Shown here: piece after piece, positions 8,554 to 17,541 of the stretch
Layout: every line of letters begins with the position of its first letter
How positions within the stretch are numbered: the first letter of the stretch is position 1
Assembly (NCBI RefSeq): GCF_900128945.1
Contig: NZ_FQUD01000003.1
Span: 248,001 to 312,000 of the forward strand
DNA: 64,000 nt
Origin: Chryseobacterium sp. OV279
GTDB taxonomy: Bacteria; Bacteroidota; Bacteroidia; Flavobacteriales; Weeksellaceae
Reading direction: 5' to 3'
Notes under the pieces: model-generated
What the model was told of the DNA's origin: nothing
What the model saw: the letters and a program-made list of their open reading frames with translations, nothing else
The model's database searches: none
Made by a program: the position numbers and the translations under genes

Positions 8554-9957
8554 TCAAAGTTTTACCCTGTAAATAAAATAAGGCGGCTTCCCTTGATCCT
8601 GATCACCCGAAAACGCAGTTGTACTGTCCAGCTGATTCACCGAAATGTATAGGTATCCGTCTTCAGAAACCGCTACATTATCGGGCCACTTCAATCTTCC
8701 GTCTTTAACCACTTCACTCAGTTGTCCATTAGCATTCAGTTTGCTGATGCTGTGTCCGCCAAGGTTGGTGATATAATGATTGCCGTACTGATCCGTCGCT
8801 GCACCATCACTGACAGGTTTATCTCCGAATTTCTGAATCGCATTACCAATCAATTTATCATCAGCATTGTCCCGGAAAAGTCTGGCCGGAACCTTATACC
8901 ATGCAGTACCGTTCATAGATCCAAAGAAAATCGTTTCCCTGTCGTTTGAAAGAGTAATAGGATTAACACCTACACGGGATGGTTTTCCGCCAAAATCAAT
9001 CACTTTTCCATCGATGATCATATCGACATCTTCAGACTGTAAAGCCTCATGTCCACTGAATCTTTTGGCTTTTTTTGTTTTCAGGTTTAAAGCAATGATG
9101 CCGGGATTGGCAATATCAGCAAGATAAGCCCAGCCGTTTTTTTCGTCGATAGCAACATCCTGTACAAAACTTCCTTTGGGAGCAATATCAGCTGGCAGTT
9201 CAATTTTTTCTACTACTTTATTTTTCTTTAAATCAAAACACCAAAGACGGGTTTTGCCCAGTTCCAGACCCATATCGATCATCCAGAGACGGTTTTGCTT
9301 ATCTACAGTTACGCCCAGAGGTGTGTCAAACTTATTATGGTCAGCCGGTCCGCCGTTTTTCTGCAATTCTCTGGAAGGGAATGCAACAGGTTTTCCATTG
9401 ACGATTTCTACCAGCTGGAGTTTTGGGGATGCTAAAGGATGAATAGTGGCAAAGACCCGTCCATTACGGCTTACTGCTACATTTCCAGGTCTCATCTCAT
9501 CAAACTGTGCCACGACTTCAAGCGGATTTCCCTGTTGCTTAAGATAGGATGCTGTTCCGTCTGTCCAGTCTTTACGAACAGGTGTGAAAAAGTCCAGATC
9601 TTCGGTGCCGTCTTCCAGACAGAAAAATTCGTGGGTGATATTGGCGGGAATGATCAGGATACCACCTGCTTTTACGATGTGCTCCTTATTATTCATCAGA
9701 ACCTTAACGCTTCCTTTTGTAATATAGGTTACCTGTTCATTCGGATGCTGGTGTGGTGGGACATGGGCACCTTTATCCATTTTCCAGAATGCAAAAGTGC
9801 TTTGCGCTCCCGAAACCCACTTTCGCTGTAAACCTTGACCTACCTGCTCCCAGGTTCCTTTATTGAAATCGGTTTGCAGAACCTTTTGCTGGGCAGAGAC
9901 TAAGCTGAAAGAGAGTAGGGCTGCTACATGTATAAAAGCTGATTTTCTTGTCTTCAT
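8554..9957 (-). CDS. Secreted cupin fused to a Yellow/MRJP (SMP-30-like) beta-propeller
   Basis: A 467-residue protein with a signal peptide (cleavage after SAQ, residue 23). Residues about 40-125 form a cupin: HVPPHQHPNEQ supplies H65, H69, H71 and E74, and H109 completes a plausible metal site. Residues about 145-467 resemble the bacterial L-dopachrome tautomerase-related/major royal jelly family (VTVDKQNRLWMIDMG, then propeller blades such as AYLADIANPGIIALNLKT and YGNHYITNLGGHSISKLNANGQ). It should act outside the inner membrane. The gene ends 26 bases downstream of budA and is on the same strand, so they are probably co-transcribed. The fusion is unusual; it may bind or oxidise a small organic substrate, but the reaction is unknown. 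Confidence 0.8.
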   Translation of the reverse strand: MKTRKSAFIHVAALLSFSLVSAQQKVLQTDFNKGTWEQVGQGLQRKWVSGAQSTFAFWKMDKGAHVPPHQHPNEQVTYITKGSVKVLMNNKEHIVKAGGILIIPANITHEFFCLEDGTEDLDFFTPVRKDWTDGTASYLKQQGNPLEVVAQFDEMRPGNVAVSRNGRVFATIHPLASPKLQLVEIVNGKPVAFPSRELQKNGGPADHNKFDTPLGVTVDKQNRLWMIDMGLELGKTRLWCFDLKKNKVVEKIELPADIAPKGSFVQDVAIDEKNGWAYLADIANPGIIALNLKTKKAKRFSGHEALQSEDVDMIIDGKVIDFGGKPSRVGVNPITLSNDRETIFFGSMNGTAWYKVPARLFRDNADDKLIGNAIQKFGDKPVSDGAATDQYGNHYITNLGGHSISKLNANGQLSEVVKDGRLKWPDNVAVSEDGYLYISVNQLDSTTAFSGDQDQGKPPYFIYRVKL

Positions 9958-9983
9958 GAAATTGAATATTTATATTTTAAAAT

Positions 9984-10754
9984 TTAATACTGTGCTTTTG
10001 CTTGGGACGAGGTCCAGGTTCGCTGATAACCGACATCATTAGTGTTCGGTAATATCACTTCGTAAGCGTTTTTCTCGTCAATCTGAATGGTGATTTTTGC
10101 ATCGGAAAAATTTCCTTCTATCATATGCCCTCCGGCCTTTTTATCATCTGATATAAAATGGAAATGAAACGGCGATAAATCCAAGCCTCCTGCGTATCCG
10201 GGATTGTAAAAGCCTATAATAATTCCTCTGATGTTCTGCTTTTTGTACAATGGTCTTGTTTTCATAAAAGTGGCAATACCAGTTGTATCTTTTTCATCCA
10301 CCTTTATCGCTCCACCCAATGTTAAACTGCTGAATGTTGCTTCAATTTTTATAGCATAAAAACGGTTGCGTGAAGGCAAAAGCTCAGGTAATTTCTTCAG
10401 AAGGTCATCAATGGTTTTAATTTGTTCAAGTGTCACCAATTTATCTTTTTTGAAAAAAGTAAACGAACCAAACGGAACCTTTCTTTTTATATCTGCCACT
10501 TCAACGGATCCATCGGTTGCAATGCGGTATATTTTGCCATCCAGCGCGATGAGTTCACCATCCAGGAAATTATAGGTTCCCAGTCCGAAATCGCCTTTTT
10601 GTTTTAATTCTTTTACAGTAATGTCTCCGGTATATACTCCGTTTCTCATGGCATCCATAGAGGAGTAGTGGTAAATTTTATCTTCAATCCCCTGTGAATG
10701 CAGTGAAACAGACAGAATAAATAACAGGGTTATACTTAATAATGTTTTTGTCAT
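9984..10754 (-). CDS. budA: Alpha-acetolactate decarboxylase, probably exported
   Basis: A 256-residue protein that matches the acetolactate decarboxylase family: GDFGLGTYNFLDGELIALDG (residues 54-73, with conserved E67) and the zinc-binding segment SPFHFHFISDDKKAGGH, giving H197, H199 and H210. It converts 2-acetolactate to acetoin and CO2. An N-terminal signal peptide (MTKTLLSITLLFILSVSLHSQ) suggests the mature enzyme is outside the cytoplasm, as in several Gram-positive homologues. No acetolactate synthase gene is adjacent. It is transcribed ahead of the cupin-Yellow gene and divergent from an AraC-type regulator at 10867, which may control both. Confidence 0.88.
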   Translation of the reverse strand: MTKTLLSITLLFILSVSLHSQGIEDKIYHYSSMDAMRNGVYTGDITVKELKQKGDFGLGTYNFLDGELIALDGKIYRIATDGSVEVADIKRKVPFGSFTFFKKDKLVTLEQIKTIDDLLKKLPELLPSRNRFYAIKIEATFSSLTLGGAIKVDEKDTTGIATFMKTRPLYKKQNIRGIIIGFYNPGYAGGLDLSPFHFHFISDDKKAGGHMIEGNFSDAKITIQIDEKNAYEVILPNTNDVGYQRTWTSSQAKAQY

Positions 10755-10833
10755 AGGTGATATTTATATTCTATGGAGCAAAATTATACTGATTTTAAGC
10801 AGATTAATGGTATATTGTTTCTATTTTTTTGTA

Positions 10834-10841
10834 TATTTTTG
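10834..10841 (+). promoter_or_regulatory. Bacteroidetes-type -7 box of the AraC gene
   Basis: TATTTTTG matches the TAnnTTTG consensus 25 bases before the start codon, with a TTG at 10815-10817 as a possible -33 element (16-base spacing, a little short). Confidence 0.5.
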
Positions 10842-10866
10842 CTCATGTCAATAAAATACGATTTGT

Positions 10867-11718
10867 ATGAACCGCGATGTATTATATCAGCCTTACAGTA
10901 TTCATTTTGAAACTTTAGATACCTTTCCGGAGAAGGAAAGCCGGAAGAACTTTTTCGAGCTTGTTTTTATATTGTCGGGGACAGGTAGGCACTGTATCAA
11001 CAAGCACAGTTTTTCCTATTCTGACAACCATATGTTTCTCCTGACCCCTCAGGATTGCAGTCAGTTTTGGATCGACAGTACAACAAGGTTTTTCTTTCTG
11101 CAGTTCAGTAATATCTATTTAAAAGACAGCAGCATTTCAAAAGAAAATATCCAGCGGCTGGAATTTATTATGGAGAATGCCAACCACAAACCGGGCTGTA
11201 TTTTGAAAAATCAAAGTGATAAAACACTCATCCGTCCGATTGTAGAAGCGCTGATCAGAGAGGCTGTGAACAGAGATGTCTACCATGGTGACATTACGGC
11301 TCAATTGGTGAATACCCTTATTGTCGTTGTAGCCCGTAATATTGCCAAATACCTGCCTCAGAAAATAGATGAAACCTCCGAATCTCGTATTATTAATATC
11401 CTTAACTATATTCAAAGCCATATTTATGAGCCGGAAATGATCCGTACGGAAAGCATCAGCAAGGCATTTGGATTTTCAGAGAACTATCTCGGGAAATATT
11501 TTAAAAAACATAGTGGCGAAACCTTGCAGTCCTACGTCAATAACTATAAAACAACTTTAATAGAACATCGCTTGAAACACAGCGACAGACGAATCACTGA
11601 AATTGCAGACGAACTAGGCTTTACGGATGAAAGCCATCTGAATAAATTCTTTAAAGCCCAGCGTGGGAAAAGTCCGAAAGCTTTCAGACTGGAATTTGTA
11701 CAGCATAATGAGAGTTGA
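10867..11718 (+). CDS. AraC-family transcriptional regulator with N-terminal cupin-like sensor domain
   Basis: A 283-residue regulator. Residues about 15-130 resemble the AraC ligand-binding beta-barrel (FELVFILSGTGRHCINKHSFSYSDNHMFLLTPQ). The C-terminal 100 residues carry two helix-turn-helix motifs (ESISKAFGFSENYLGKYFKKHSGETLQSYV and ITEIADELGFTDESHLNKFFKAQRGKSPKAFR). It is divergent from the budA/cupin-Yellow pair, with 112 bases between start codons, so local control of those genes is likely but unproven. Ligand unknown. Confidence 0.9.
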   Translation: MNRDVLYQPYSIHFETLDTFPEKESRKNFFELVFILSGTGRHCINKHSFSYSDNHMFLLTPQDCSQFWIDSTTRFFFLQFSNIYLKDSSISKENIQRLEFIMENANHKPGCILKNQSDKTLIRPIVEALIREAVNRDVYHGDITAQLVNTLIVVVARNIAKYLPQKIDETSESRIINILNYIQSHIYEPEMIRTESISKAFGFSENYLGKYFKKHSGETLQSYVNNYKTTLIEHRLKHSDRRITEIADELGFTDESHLNKFFKAQRGKSPKAFRLEFVQHNES

Positions 11719-11890
11719 TGAGTTGCTGTGACTTGTTTAAATGAAGGAAAAATATCTCTGGCGGCTGAGGTTCTCGAAGTCACCATTCACTTGCGAAGCA
11801 AAATTCACAATTGACTTTTTTAAAAGTGAAATAAATAAAAAAAAACACCTGTATCAAAGGGTTTCCGAAATAAATACATAATTTCGCATC

Positions 11891-12394
11891 ATGAGAATTT
11901 TTCTATATGCATTGTTATGCTTTCCTCTTTCATTTTTCTCACAGACGACGGCAAAAGTAGTTGGGATTTCAGATGGAGACACGATCACAGTTTTATTGGA
12001 CGGGAATGTACAGAAGAAACTTCGGCTGGCTGAAGTAGACTGTCCCGAAAACCGGCAGCCTTTTGGAAAAAATGCCAAAAAATTTACCTCCGATCAGGTT
12101 TTTGCTAAAAAGATCATGTTTACGGAAATGAAGAAAGACCGTTATGGCCGTTCGGTGGCAAAGGTTTACTATGACAACGGAAAATATCTTTCAGCGGAAA
12201 TCATAAAGGCCGGATATGGCTGGTGGTATTATTCTTATTCCAAAGATGCAGATCTTGGAGTGATGCAAACTAAGGCAAAAACAAAAAAACTGGGTTTGTG
12301 GCAGGATAAAACAGCCGTTTCACCTTGGGATTTTCGTAAAGAACAGAGAGAAAAGGCAAAACAGAAGCGTCTTCAGAAGCAAGGAGTGATTTGA
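11891..12394 (+). CDS. Secreted thermonuclease (SNase) family nuclease
   Basis: A 167-residue protein with a signal peptide (MRIFLYALLCFPLSFFSQ) and a staphylococcal-nuclease OB-fold domain. VVGISDGDTITVLLDG is the first strand pair with the calcium-binding Asp, RLAEVDCPE gives the catalytic Arg and Asp, and KKDRYGRSVAKVYY the second Arg. The segment LIIKAGYGW...LGLWQDKTAVSPWDFRK is the usual family C-terminus. It probably degrades extracellular or periplasmic nucleic acid. It stands alone, with no obvious operon partner. Confidence 0.9.
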   Translation: MRIFLYALLCFPLSFFSQTTAKVVGISDGDTITVLLDGNVQKKLRLAEVDCPENRQPFGKNAKKFTSDQVFAKKIMFTEMKKDRYGRSVAKVYYDNGKYLSAEIIKAGYGWWYYSYSKDADLGVMQTKAKTKKLGLWQDKTAVSPWDFRKEQREKAKQKRLQKQGVI

Positions 12395-12617
12395 TGATTT
12401 GATAATGTGTAGATGGAATAGTGGGGGCTTCAAAAGTACTGTGAGGAAATCCATGAGATTATGTAATAAAGCATCCGCTTAATCAAATCAATGAAATTGA
12501 TTTCCTCTTTGCACTCCTCAAAATATGAAGCATTATAATTAAACTTTGCGTTAAAAAAACTCGCCTTCAATATAGAATCAAAGTTATTTTCAATTTAATT
12601 CAAAAAAGTATAAAACA

Positions 12618-12644
12618 AAACCGTTGCACACAATGCAACGGTTT
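12618..12644 (-). terminator. Intrinsic terminator for the gene at 12667-13083
   Basis: AAACCGTTGCA and TGCAACGGTTT form an 11-pair perfect stem with loop CACAA. On the minus strand it is followed by TTGTTTTATA, which fits termination just after the minus-strand gene. Confidence 0.75.
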
Positions 12645-12666
12645 CTTTATAATAAACATGATAAAA

Positions 12667-13083
12667 CTAAGACTCAGCCTTTAACAATCCGAAACTGGAT
12701 GTTGCAGGCTCTTTTCCGAAAAGACACGAAAAAATATTCTGAAACTCGTGGATATACCTGCATCTGATGGAATTTCCATATATTTTCAGGCCTTCCAGGA
12801 TCTTTTTAGAACTTAAATCAATGTCATATTTGATAAACGCTTCCGGTCTTTCATAACGGATTCTCTGCTCTGAGCTGTAGGTCCGCAAAAAGCCAAACTT
12901 TTCAAGCCATTCTTCAGTGATCTGAATAGGCGTAATAGCATCTGCGGGAACTGAAATACTGTGAATATCATTCTCGATTTTTACAAAATAATCATGGTTT
13001 CTGCCATGAAAAATTTCAGTGATCGTATACGTTTGGTTTTTGTATTCAACTAAGTTTTTAATTTTAAGATCTGCTGCGTTCAT
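12667..13083 (-). CDS. Hypothetical protein with an LTEEWLLKFGF-like motif
   Basis: A 138-residue cytoplasmic protein. The first 60 residues look like a small beta-domain (KNLVEYKNQTYTITEIFHGRNHDYFVKIE), followed by ITPIQITEEWLEKFGFLRTY. That last motif recurs in short hypothetical proteins scattered through Bacteroidetes genomes, sometimes near prophage or mobile DNA; this comparison is from memory. No catalytic motif seen. It is monocistronic, with a clear terminator at 12618-12644. Confidence 0.75.
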   Translation of the reverse strand: MNAADLKIKNLVEYKNQTYTITEIFHGRNHDYFVKIENDIHSISVPADAITPIQITEEWLEKFGFLRTYSSEQRIRYERPEAFIKYDIDLSSKKILEGLKIYGNSIRCRYIHEFQNIFSCLFGKEPATSSFGLLKAES

Positions 13084-13287
13084 AATATTGTGAGTTTAGA
13101 AAGGTGTGTGGTCCTTAAGTACTTGCAAATATTATGCCCTGCATTAGAGTAAATTGCCTTTGATTTTGAATGTTTTGTTAATTTTTTCTATAAATAATTA
13201 ATTATATGTTAAAATAATATTGTTTTTTCTTAAAATTAAAGAAAAATAGAAAATAAAATGTGGTAGTTGTGTGGTATCTGTTGTTTG

Positions 13288-14573
13288 TTAAAGAACTTTA
13301 AATGTTCCCAAATCTCTGTTTCTTGCCGCAAGCACAAACGAAATTCCAACGGAAAATAAGAGTACCGTTATAAAAACAGTCCAGGAAAAGGCATGGAGAA
13401 TATATCCCGTTCCGCTTCCCAGAATACTGGATCCGAAATAATAAAACAGCCAATAAATGGAAGTAGCTGACGACTTTCCTTGTTTTGCATGCAGTGCCGT
13501 CATTTGACTTGCCATGGTATGCGCTGCGAAAAAGGCTAAAGTGAATAGCCCTAGACCGAAAATCACGACATAAATATTCTCCGACAACAGAAACAAAGTA
13601 CCGGAAAACATAAACAGAACTGATCCTTTCAGAATAAGATTGCGGCTGAATCTTTTCGAAAGTCTGCTCGTAATCATCGTACCGAATACCCCGAAAATAT
13701 ACATTAAAAATATAAAAGCGATCACAAAATGACTCAACGAAAATGGCTGATCTTCCAGTCTGAAAGTCAGATAATTATAAACACTTACAAAAGTACCCAT
13801 CAGCAAAGCAGCGATGCAGTACAAACGCAGCATATAAGAATCTGTAAGGAACTTTCTCATCTGTTTGACTTTCAGAGAATAATCCGTTTTCTGGGGATTA
13901 AAAAATTTAGATTCCGGAAAGAGTTTCCAGAATACCAGTCCCAGAATCAGGCTTTCTATCCCTATAATCAGAACGGCATTCCGCCAACCGAATTCCCCGG
14001 CTAAGATCGTTGCCAATATTCTTCCACTCATACCACCAATGGTATTTCCGCTGAGATACATGCTGATGGCCAGGGCGACGACAGAAATATGAACTTCTTC
14101 AGTCAGATAGGCGAGTGCCACCGCTGAAACTCCGGAAACCACAAAATGATGGCCAGGGCGACGACAGAAATATGAACTTCTTCAGTCAGATAGGCGAGTG
14201 CCACCGCTGAAACTCCGGAAACCACAAAACCTTTTAAAACACCTGTCGCAATGAGTAAGCTGAGACTTGGCATCCACGCTGAGATAATCGTAAGCAATGC
14301 AGATGAAACCAGTGAAAAAGTCATCAGTTTTTTTCTTGAATAACTATCGGCCTTAAAAGCGAAAAACAACAATCCAATGGCCATTCCTATCGTGGAAGAA
14401 GAAACCAGAAGAGAACTGTCGCCGGCCGTTGTTTTGAAATAGTCTGAGACGGTGGGAAGCATCGGCTGAAAAAGATAAAGCTGCGCAAATACGGAAAGTC
14501 CCGAAAAGAAAATACAAAGTTTGATATACCGGAAACGCTGGCTTCCTTTTTCTGCTTTTTCAGATAGATTCAT
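13288..14573 (-). pseudogene. MFS transporter gene broken by an 83-bp tandem duplication
   Basis: Two frames together encode a 12-helix major facilitator. The N-terminal frame (14573 down to 14103) gives MNLSEKAEKG... through about four helices. The C-terminal frame (14142 down to 13288) repeats VSGVSAVALAYLTEEVHI and continues to the end. The cause is an exact 83-bp tandem duplication (14064-14146 and 14147-14229), which shifts the frame. Removing one copy restores a 400-residue protein of normal MFS length. The downstream frame has only a GTG as a possible restart, so the gene is probably inactive unless the duplication is lost by recombination. The family resembles drug/H+ antiporters; substrate unknown. 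Confidence 0.85.
14064..14229. repeat. Exact 83-bp tandem duplication inside the MFS gene
   Basis: Unit 1 is 14064-14146 and unit 2 is 14147-14229; both begin TGATGGCCAGGGCG and end ACCACAAAA, and I see no mismatch. The bases flanking the two units differ, which fixes the limits. Because 83 is not a multiple of three the reading frame changes. Confidence 0.93.
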
Positions 14574-14689
14574 GATTTTGTACGATTAAAAACGCTGTGG
14601 TTTTTATAGAAATTAATGTCCCGTAAAGTTCATGATATTTTTTCAATTCTGAAAACGCTTTATTCAATCAGGTTTATTGGTAAAACCGA

Positions 14690-15685
14690 TTATCGCTGCA
14701 TTCTGCTTATGTATTCGGAAGGAGTGGTTCCTTCAATCTGTTTAAAAACCCGGTTAAAGGTAGACTGGTTTGAAAATCCGGCTTCGGTGTAGATATACAT
14801 TAAAGTCACACGTTCCAGATCATTTTCATCCAAAAGTTTTTTGACACAGTTGATTCTGTACAGATTAAGATAATTATTGAAATTCGGGAAGCCCTTATGC
14901 CGTATCGATTTTGAAATATAACTGCTGTTCACACCCATTTCTGTGGATAATTTGGAAATATTGAAATTCACATCCTTATAGAAATGTTTCTCATTCATCA
15001 TGTGTTCAATCTTTCCAAACAATTCTTCTGAATAGATGTCTTTTTCTACAGAAGGGATTGTTGTTTTAAGATCTGTCTGCAGCTTTTCTTCAATTTCACT
15101 GTAAATCTCCACACGTCTGATTTTATCTTTAAAATAGAGCAGGAGTGCTATGACAGCTACATTAGAGATCATCAGCACAGTGTCTGTCATTTTTACGTCT
15201 TCGGGGCTGTGTTTTGGAAAGTTGAAATCAAAATTATTAGAAATCAGATACCCTAAAATGATATTGAAAAGCACAAAAATGAAATAGATTAAAACATACT
15301 TTCTAGCGAGAAAAACATAAGCTCCCAGAAGAATAGGAATCAGCCAGACAAAGCTCGCTACCGAATTATTCCAGAAAGCCAGCATAATGTAAAAATTGTA
15401 AAAGGAAGCAGAGATCATATAGGTATGAATCAATACTTCTACTGAATAACTTTTGCGGACAATAATATAGGTGTACATCATAAAAAACAATCCGCCATAC
15501 AGATACCAGGACATGGTTTTATCCGGAACGATGAATGTAAAGATGAGTGCAAATACAGAAAGAATAATGGCCATCAAAATGATATAATAATGGATCAGTT
15601 TTCTTTTGTAATGTTCAATTCTTTCAGTCTTGATGTTATGAGTGGTTGCCATTTGTGTTTCGAAGATAATTAGATTCTGTTTCAA
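14690..15685 (-). CDS. Membrane-anchored AraC-family regulator
   Basis: A 331-residue protein with about six hydrophobic segments between residues 30 and 200 (for example YYIILMAIILSVFALIFTFIV and VLIYFIFVLFNIILGYLI). These are joined by a linker to a C-terminal AraC DNA-binding domain (FNISKLSTEMGVNSSYISKSIRHKGFPNFNNYLNLYR... and YTEAGFSNQSTFNRVFKQIEGTTPSEYI). An alternative start 11 codons in (MATTHN) is possible. The layout suggests a one-component sensor that binds DNA while in the inner membrane. It is divergent from the surface protein at 15909 with 223 bases between them, and downstream of the broken MFS gene; either could be a target. Signal unknown. Confidence 0.88.
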   Translation of the reverse strand: MKQNLIIFETQMATTHNIKTERIEHYKRKLIHYYIILMAIILSVFALIFTFIVPDKTMSWYLYGGLFFMMYTYIIVRKSYSVEVLIHTYMISASFYNFYIMLAFWNNSVASFVWLIPILLGAYVFLARKYVLIYFIFVLFNIILGYLISNNFDFNFPKHSPEDVKMTDTVLMISNVAVIALLLYFKDKIRRVEIYSEIEEKLQTDLKTTIPSVEKDIYSEELFGKIEHMMNEKHFYKDVNFNISKLSTEMGVNSSYISKSIRHKGFPNFNNYLNLYRINCVKKLLDENDLERVTLMYIYTEAGFSNQSTFNRVFKQIEGTTPSEYISRMQR

Positions 15686-15908
15686 TATCTACATGAGCAG
15701 TCATTATCAGAAAATAACTGGTTTAAGTTATTGTGTTTTAGTCTTTTGTGTTTTTTAAACCGTTTCCGGTTTTTCATTGCTTATTTATAAAATTGATTTA
15801 TTCCAGCGGATAACTTTGTGGCAGATTAATTACCCGATGAGTCTGTATCTGACAAAATCATGATCTATCATATCCTGTCGTATAAATAAAAAACAAATAT
15901 AATTAAAA

Positions 15909-16757
15909 ATGAAGAAAATTAAATTATCTCTTTGGGGTCTGACTTTTACTATGATTTCCAGTACTGTTTTAGCTCAGGTTGGTATCAATACAGAATCTCC
16001 TAAAGCCACACTTCATGTGGCAGGAAAACCCGATGTAGCTAATGTGGCAGATGGAGTGATTGCCCCAAGAATGACCGGAAATCAGCTTAAAGCTAAAGAT
16101 GATGTATATCTTGCAGATCAGACCGGAGCATTGGTCTACGTCACTCAGGCTGTAACGACGGCTTCCGTAAAAACAGCAAAAGTAGATAAGCCCGGATATT
16201 ATATGTTCAATGGTGAAACCTGGAAATTTGCATTTGGAGGAAATAATGATGATATTGTAATAGGAGAGCTGGTATATTATCACGGCAGCATCCCGGGATC
16301 AACTTCAGGGACGAATATCCTGGCCAGTACCTATCTTTCGGATCTTCCTGTTCTGGGTGGTGTATTAAGGCTGGATGCCCAGTTTGACGGAAATTCATCC
16401 GGAACAGGTGCGGCGACTACATTTAACCCGCGTCTTTATAATGTAGGTACATCAGATATTAAGATCTGGGTTTCTGAGATGTCTACCCATACAGGGGATT
16501 CGGATAACGGGAATATCAAACTTTCACCGGGTGCTTTCAGGCAGTTTGATGATGGGGTTTATCTTACACAGACTCACAATGAGACGGTAACCTTTGATAT
16601 TACTTTACAGGAACCGGAACCAAGATGGTACAGAGTATATTATGCATTCCGTGTGGATAATAAATCTACAGCAGGATCGAGTAATTCAACGACTACAGAT
16701 CCAAATACAGCGGACAATACCAGAGAATTATTTTTATCAGTTCAGAGACTGTACTAA
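15909..16757 (+). CDS. Secreted surface protein of the VGINTESPKATLHV type, function unknown
   Basis: A 282-residue protein with a signal peptide ending at about LAQ (residue 23). It is followed by VGINTESPKATLHVAGKPDVANVADGVIAPRMTGNQL, a head seen in many flavobacterial cell-surface or adhesin-like proteins. The remainder is Gly/Ser/Thr/Asn-rich and beta-strand-like, with no catalytic motif. A strong terminator follows at 16867. It probably belongs to a large paralogous family in this genus. Role in adhesion or matrix is a guess. Confidence 0.75.
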   Translation: MKKIKLSLWGLTFTMISSTVLAQVGINTESPKATLHVAGKPDVANVADGVIAPRMTGNQLKAKDDVYLADQTGALVYVTQAVTTASVKTAKVDKPGYYMFNGETWKFAFGGNNDDIVIGELVYYHGSIPGSTSGTNILASTYLSDLPVLGGVLRLDAQFDGNSSGTGAATTFNPRLYNVGTSDIKIWVSEMSTHTGDSDNGNIKLSPGAFRQFDDGVYLTQTHNETVTFDITLQEPEPRWYRVYYAFRVDNKSTAGSSNSTTTDPNTADNTRELFLSVQRLY

Positions 16758-16866
16758 TGATCATCTGCACGTCCGATTCTAAAAACACTACACTAACGAT
16801 AGAAAACAATTGTAAAAATATTCCGGAACTGACGGAAAAGTCACATCAGTAACTTGTTTTTGTACC

Positions 16867-16899
16867 GGGACCGGATTTCTGATGAGAGATTCCGGTCCC
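16867..16899 (+). terminator. Intrinsic terminator of the surface protein gene
   Basis: GGGACCGGA and TCCGGTCCC form a perfect 9-pair stem with a 15-base loop, followed by AATTTTTAAA. It lies 110 bases after the stop at 16757. Confidence 0.8.
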
Positions 16900-16929
16900 A
16901 ATTTTTAAACCATTGATTTAAATGATGGG

Positions 16930-17541
16930 TTAATGCATCATTTCATGCACTTTGATCAGTTCTGCAATATTGCTGATGTTCAGCTTTTGAAAGATTCTCT
17001 TTTTATAGGTACTCACGGTAGACATCTGGATATCGAGCTTGTTTCCGATTTCAAGGTTTCCATTGCCGCTTGCCAGCAGTTTAAAAATCTCATATTCACG
17101 GGTTGACAGCTTTTCAGCAGGATTGCTCTTTTTATTCTGAATAATAAGCCCGATCAGCTCACCCGGATAATAATAGCCCTTCTCAATAACAGATTTCACA
17201 GCTTCTCTGATTTCTTCCTCACTGCTCTGTTTGCTGAGGTAGCCTTCAGCACCTTCCCGGATATATTGGATGGCTACGTTTTTATCATGCCCTGAAAATA
17301 TAAGGATCTTCAGGCTTTCCTGTATATTTTTAAGTTCAGTGACCATTTTTTTGTACTGGGTTCCTGGCATATCAATATCCAGAAGGATCAGGTCATAGTG
17401 GCGCTCAGATAAATGTTTCTGTACCTGTTCATAATTTTCTGCGAAATCAATGGTAAGCTTTGGATAAGCGGACTCTAACACTAAAGCAGTTCCTGCTCTT
17501 ACGACATAGTGGTCATCAGCAATTAAGATTCGTTCATTCAT
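16930..17541 (-). CDS. NarL/LuxR-type response regulator
   Basis: A 203-residue regulator. The receiver domain (1-120) has the acidic pair DD at 10-11, phospho-site in LILLDIDMPG (about D56) and the conserved Lys in GYLSKQS. The C-terminal LuxR helix-turn-helix (LSTREYEIFKLLASGNGNLEIGNKLDIQMSTVSTYKKRIFQKLNISNIAEL) follows. Its start overlaps the end of the upstream kinase-like gene by four bases, so translation is coupled. Targets unknown. Confidence 0.93.
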   Translation of the reverse strand: MNERILIADDHYVVRAGTALVLESAYPKLTIDFAENYEQVQKHLSERHYDLILLDIDMPGTQYKKMVTELKNIQESLKILIFSGHDKNVAIQYIREGAEGYLSKQSSEEEIREAVKSVIEKGYYYPGELIGLIIQNKKSNPAEKLSTREYEIFKLLASGNGNLEIGNKLDIQMSTVSTYKKRIFQKLNISNIAELIKVHEMMH

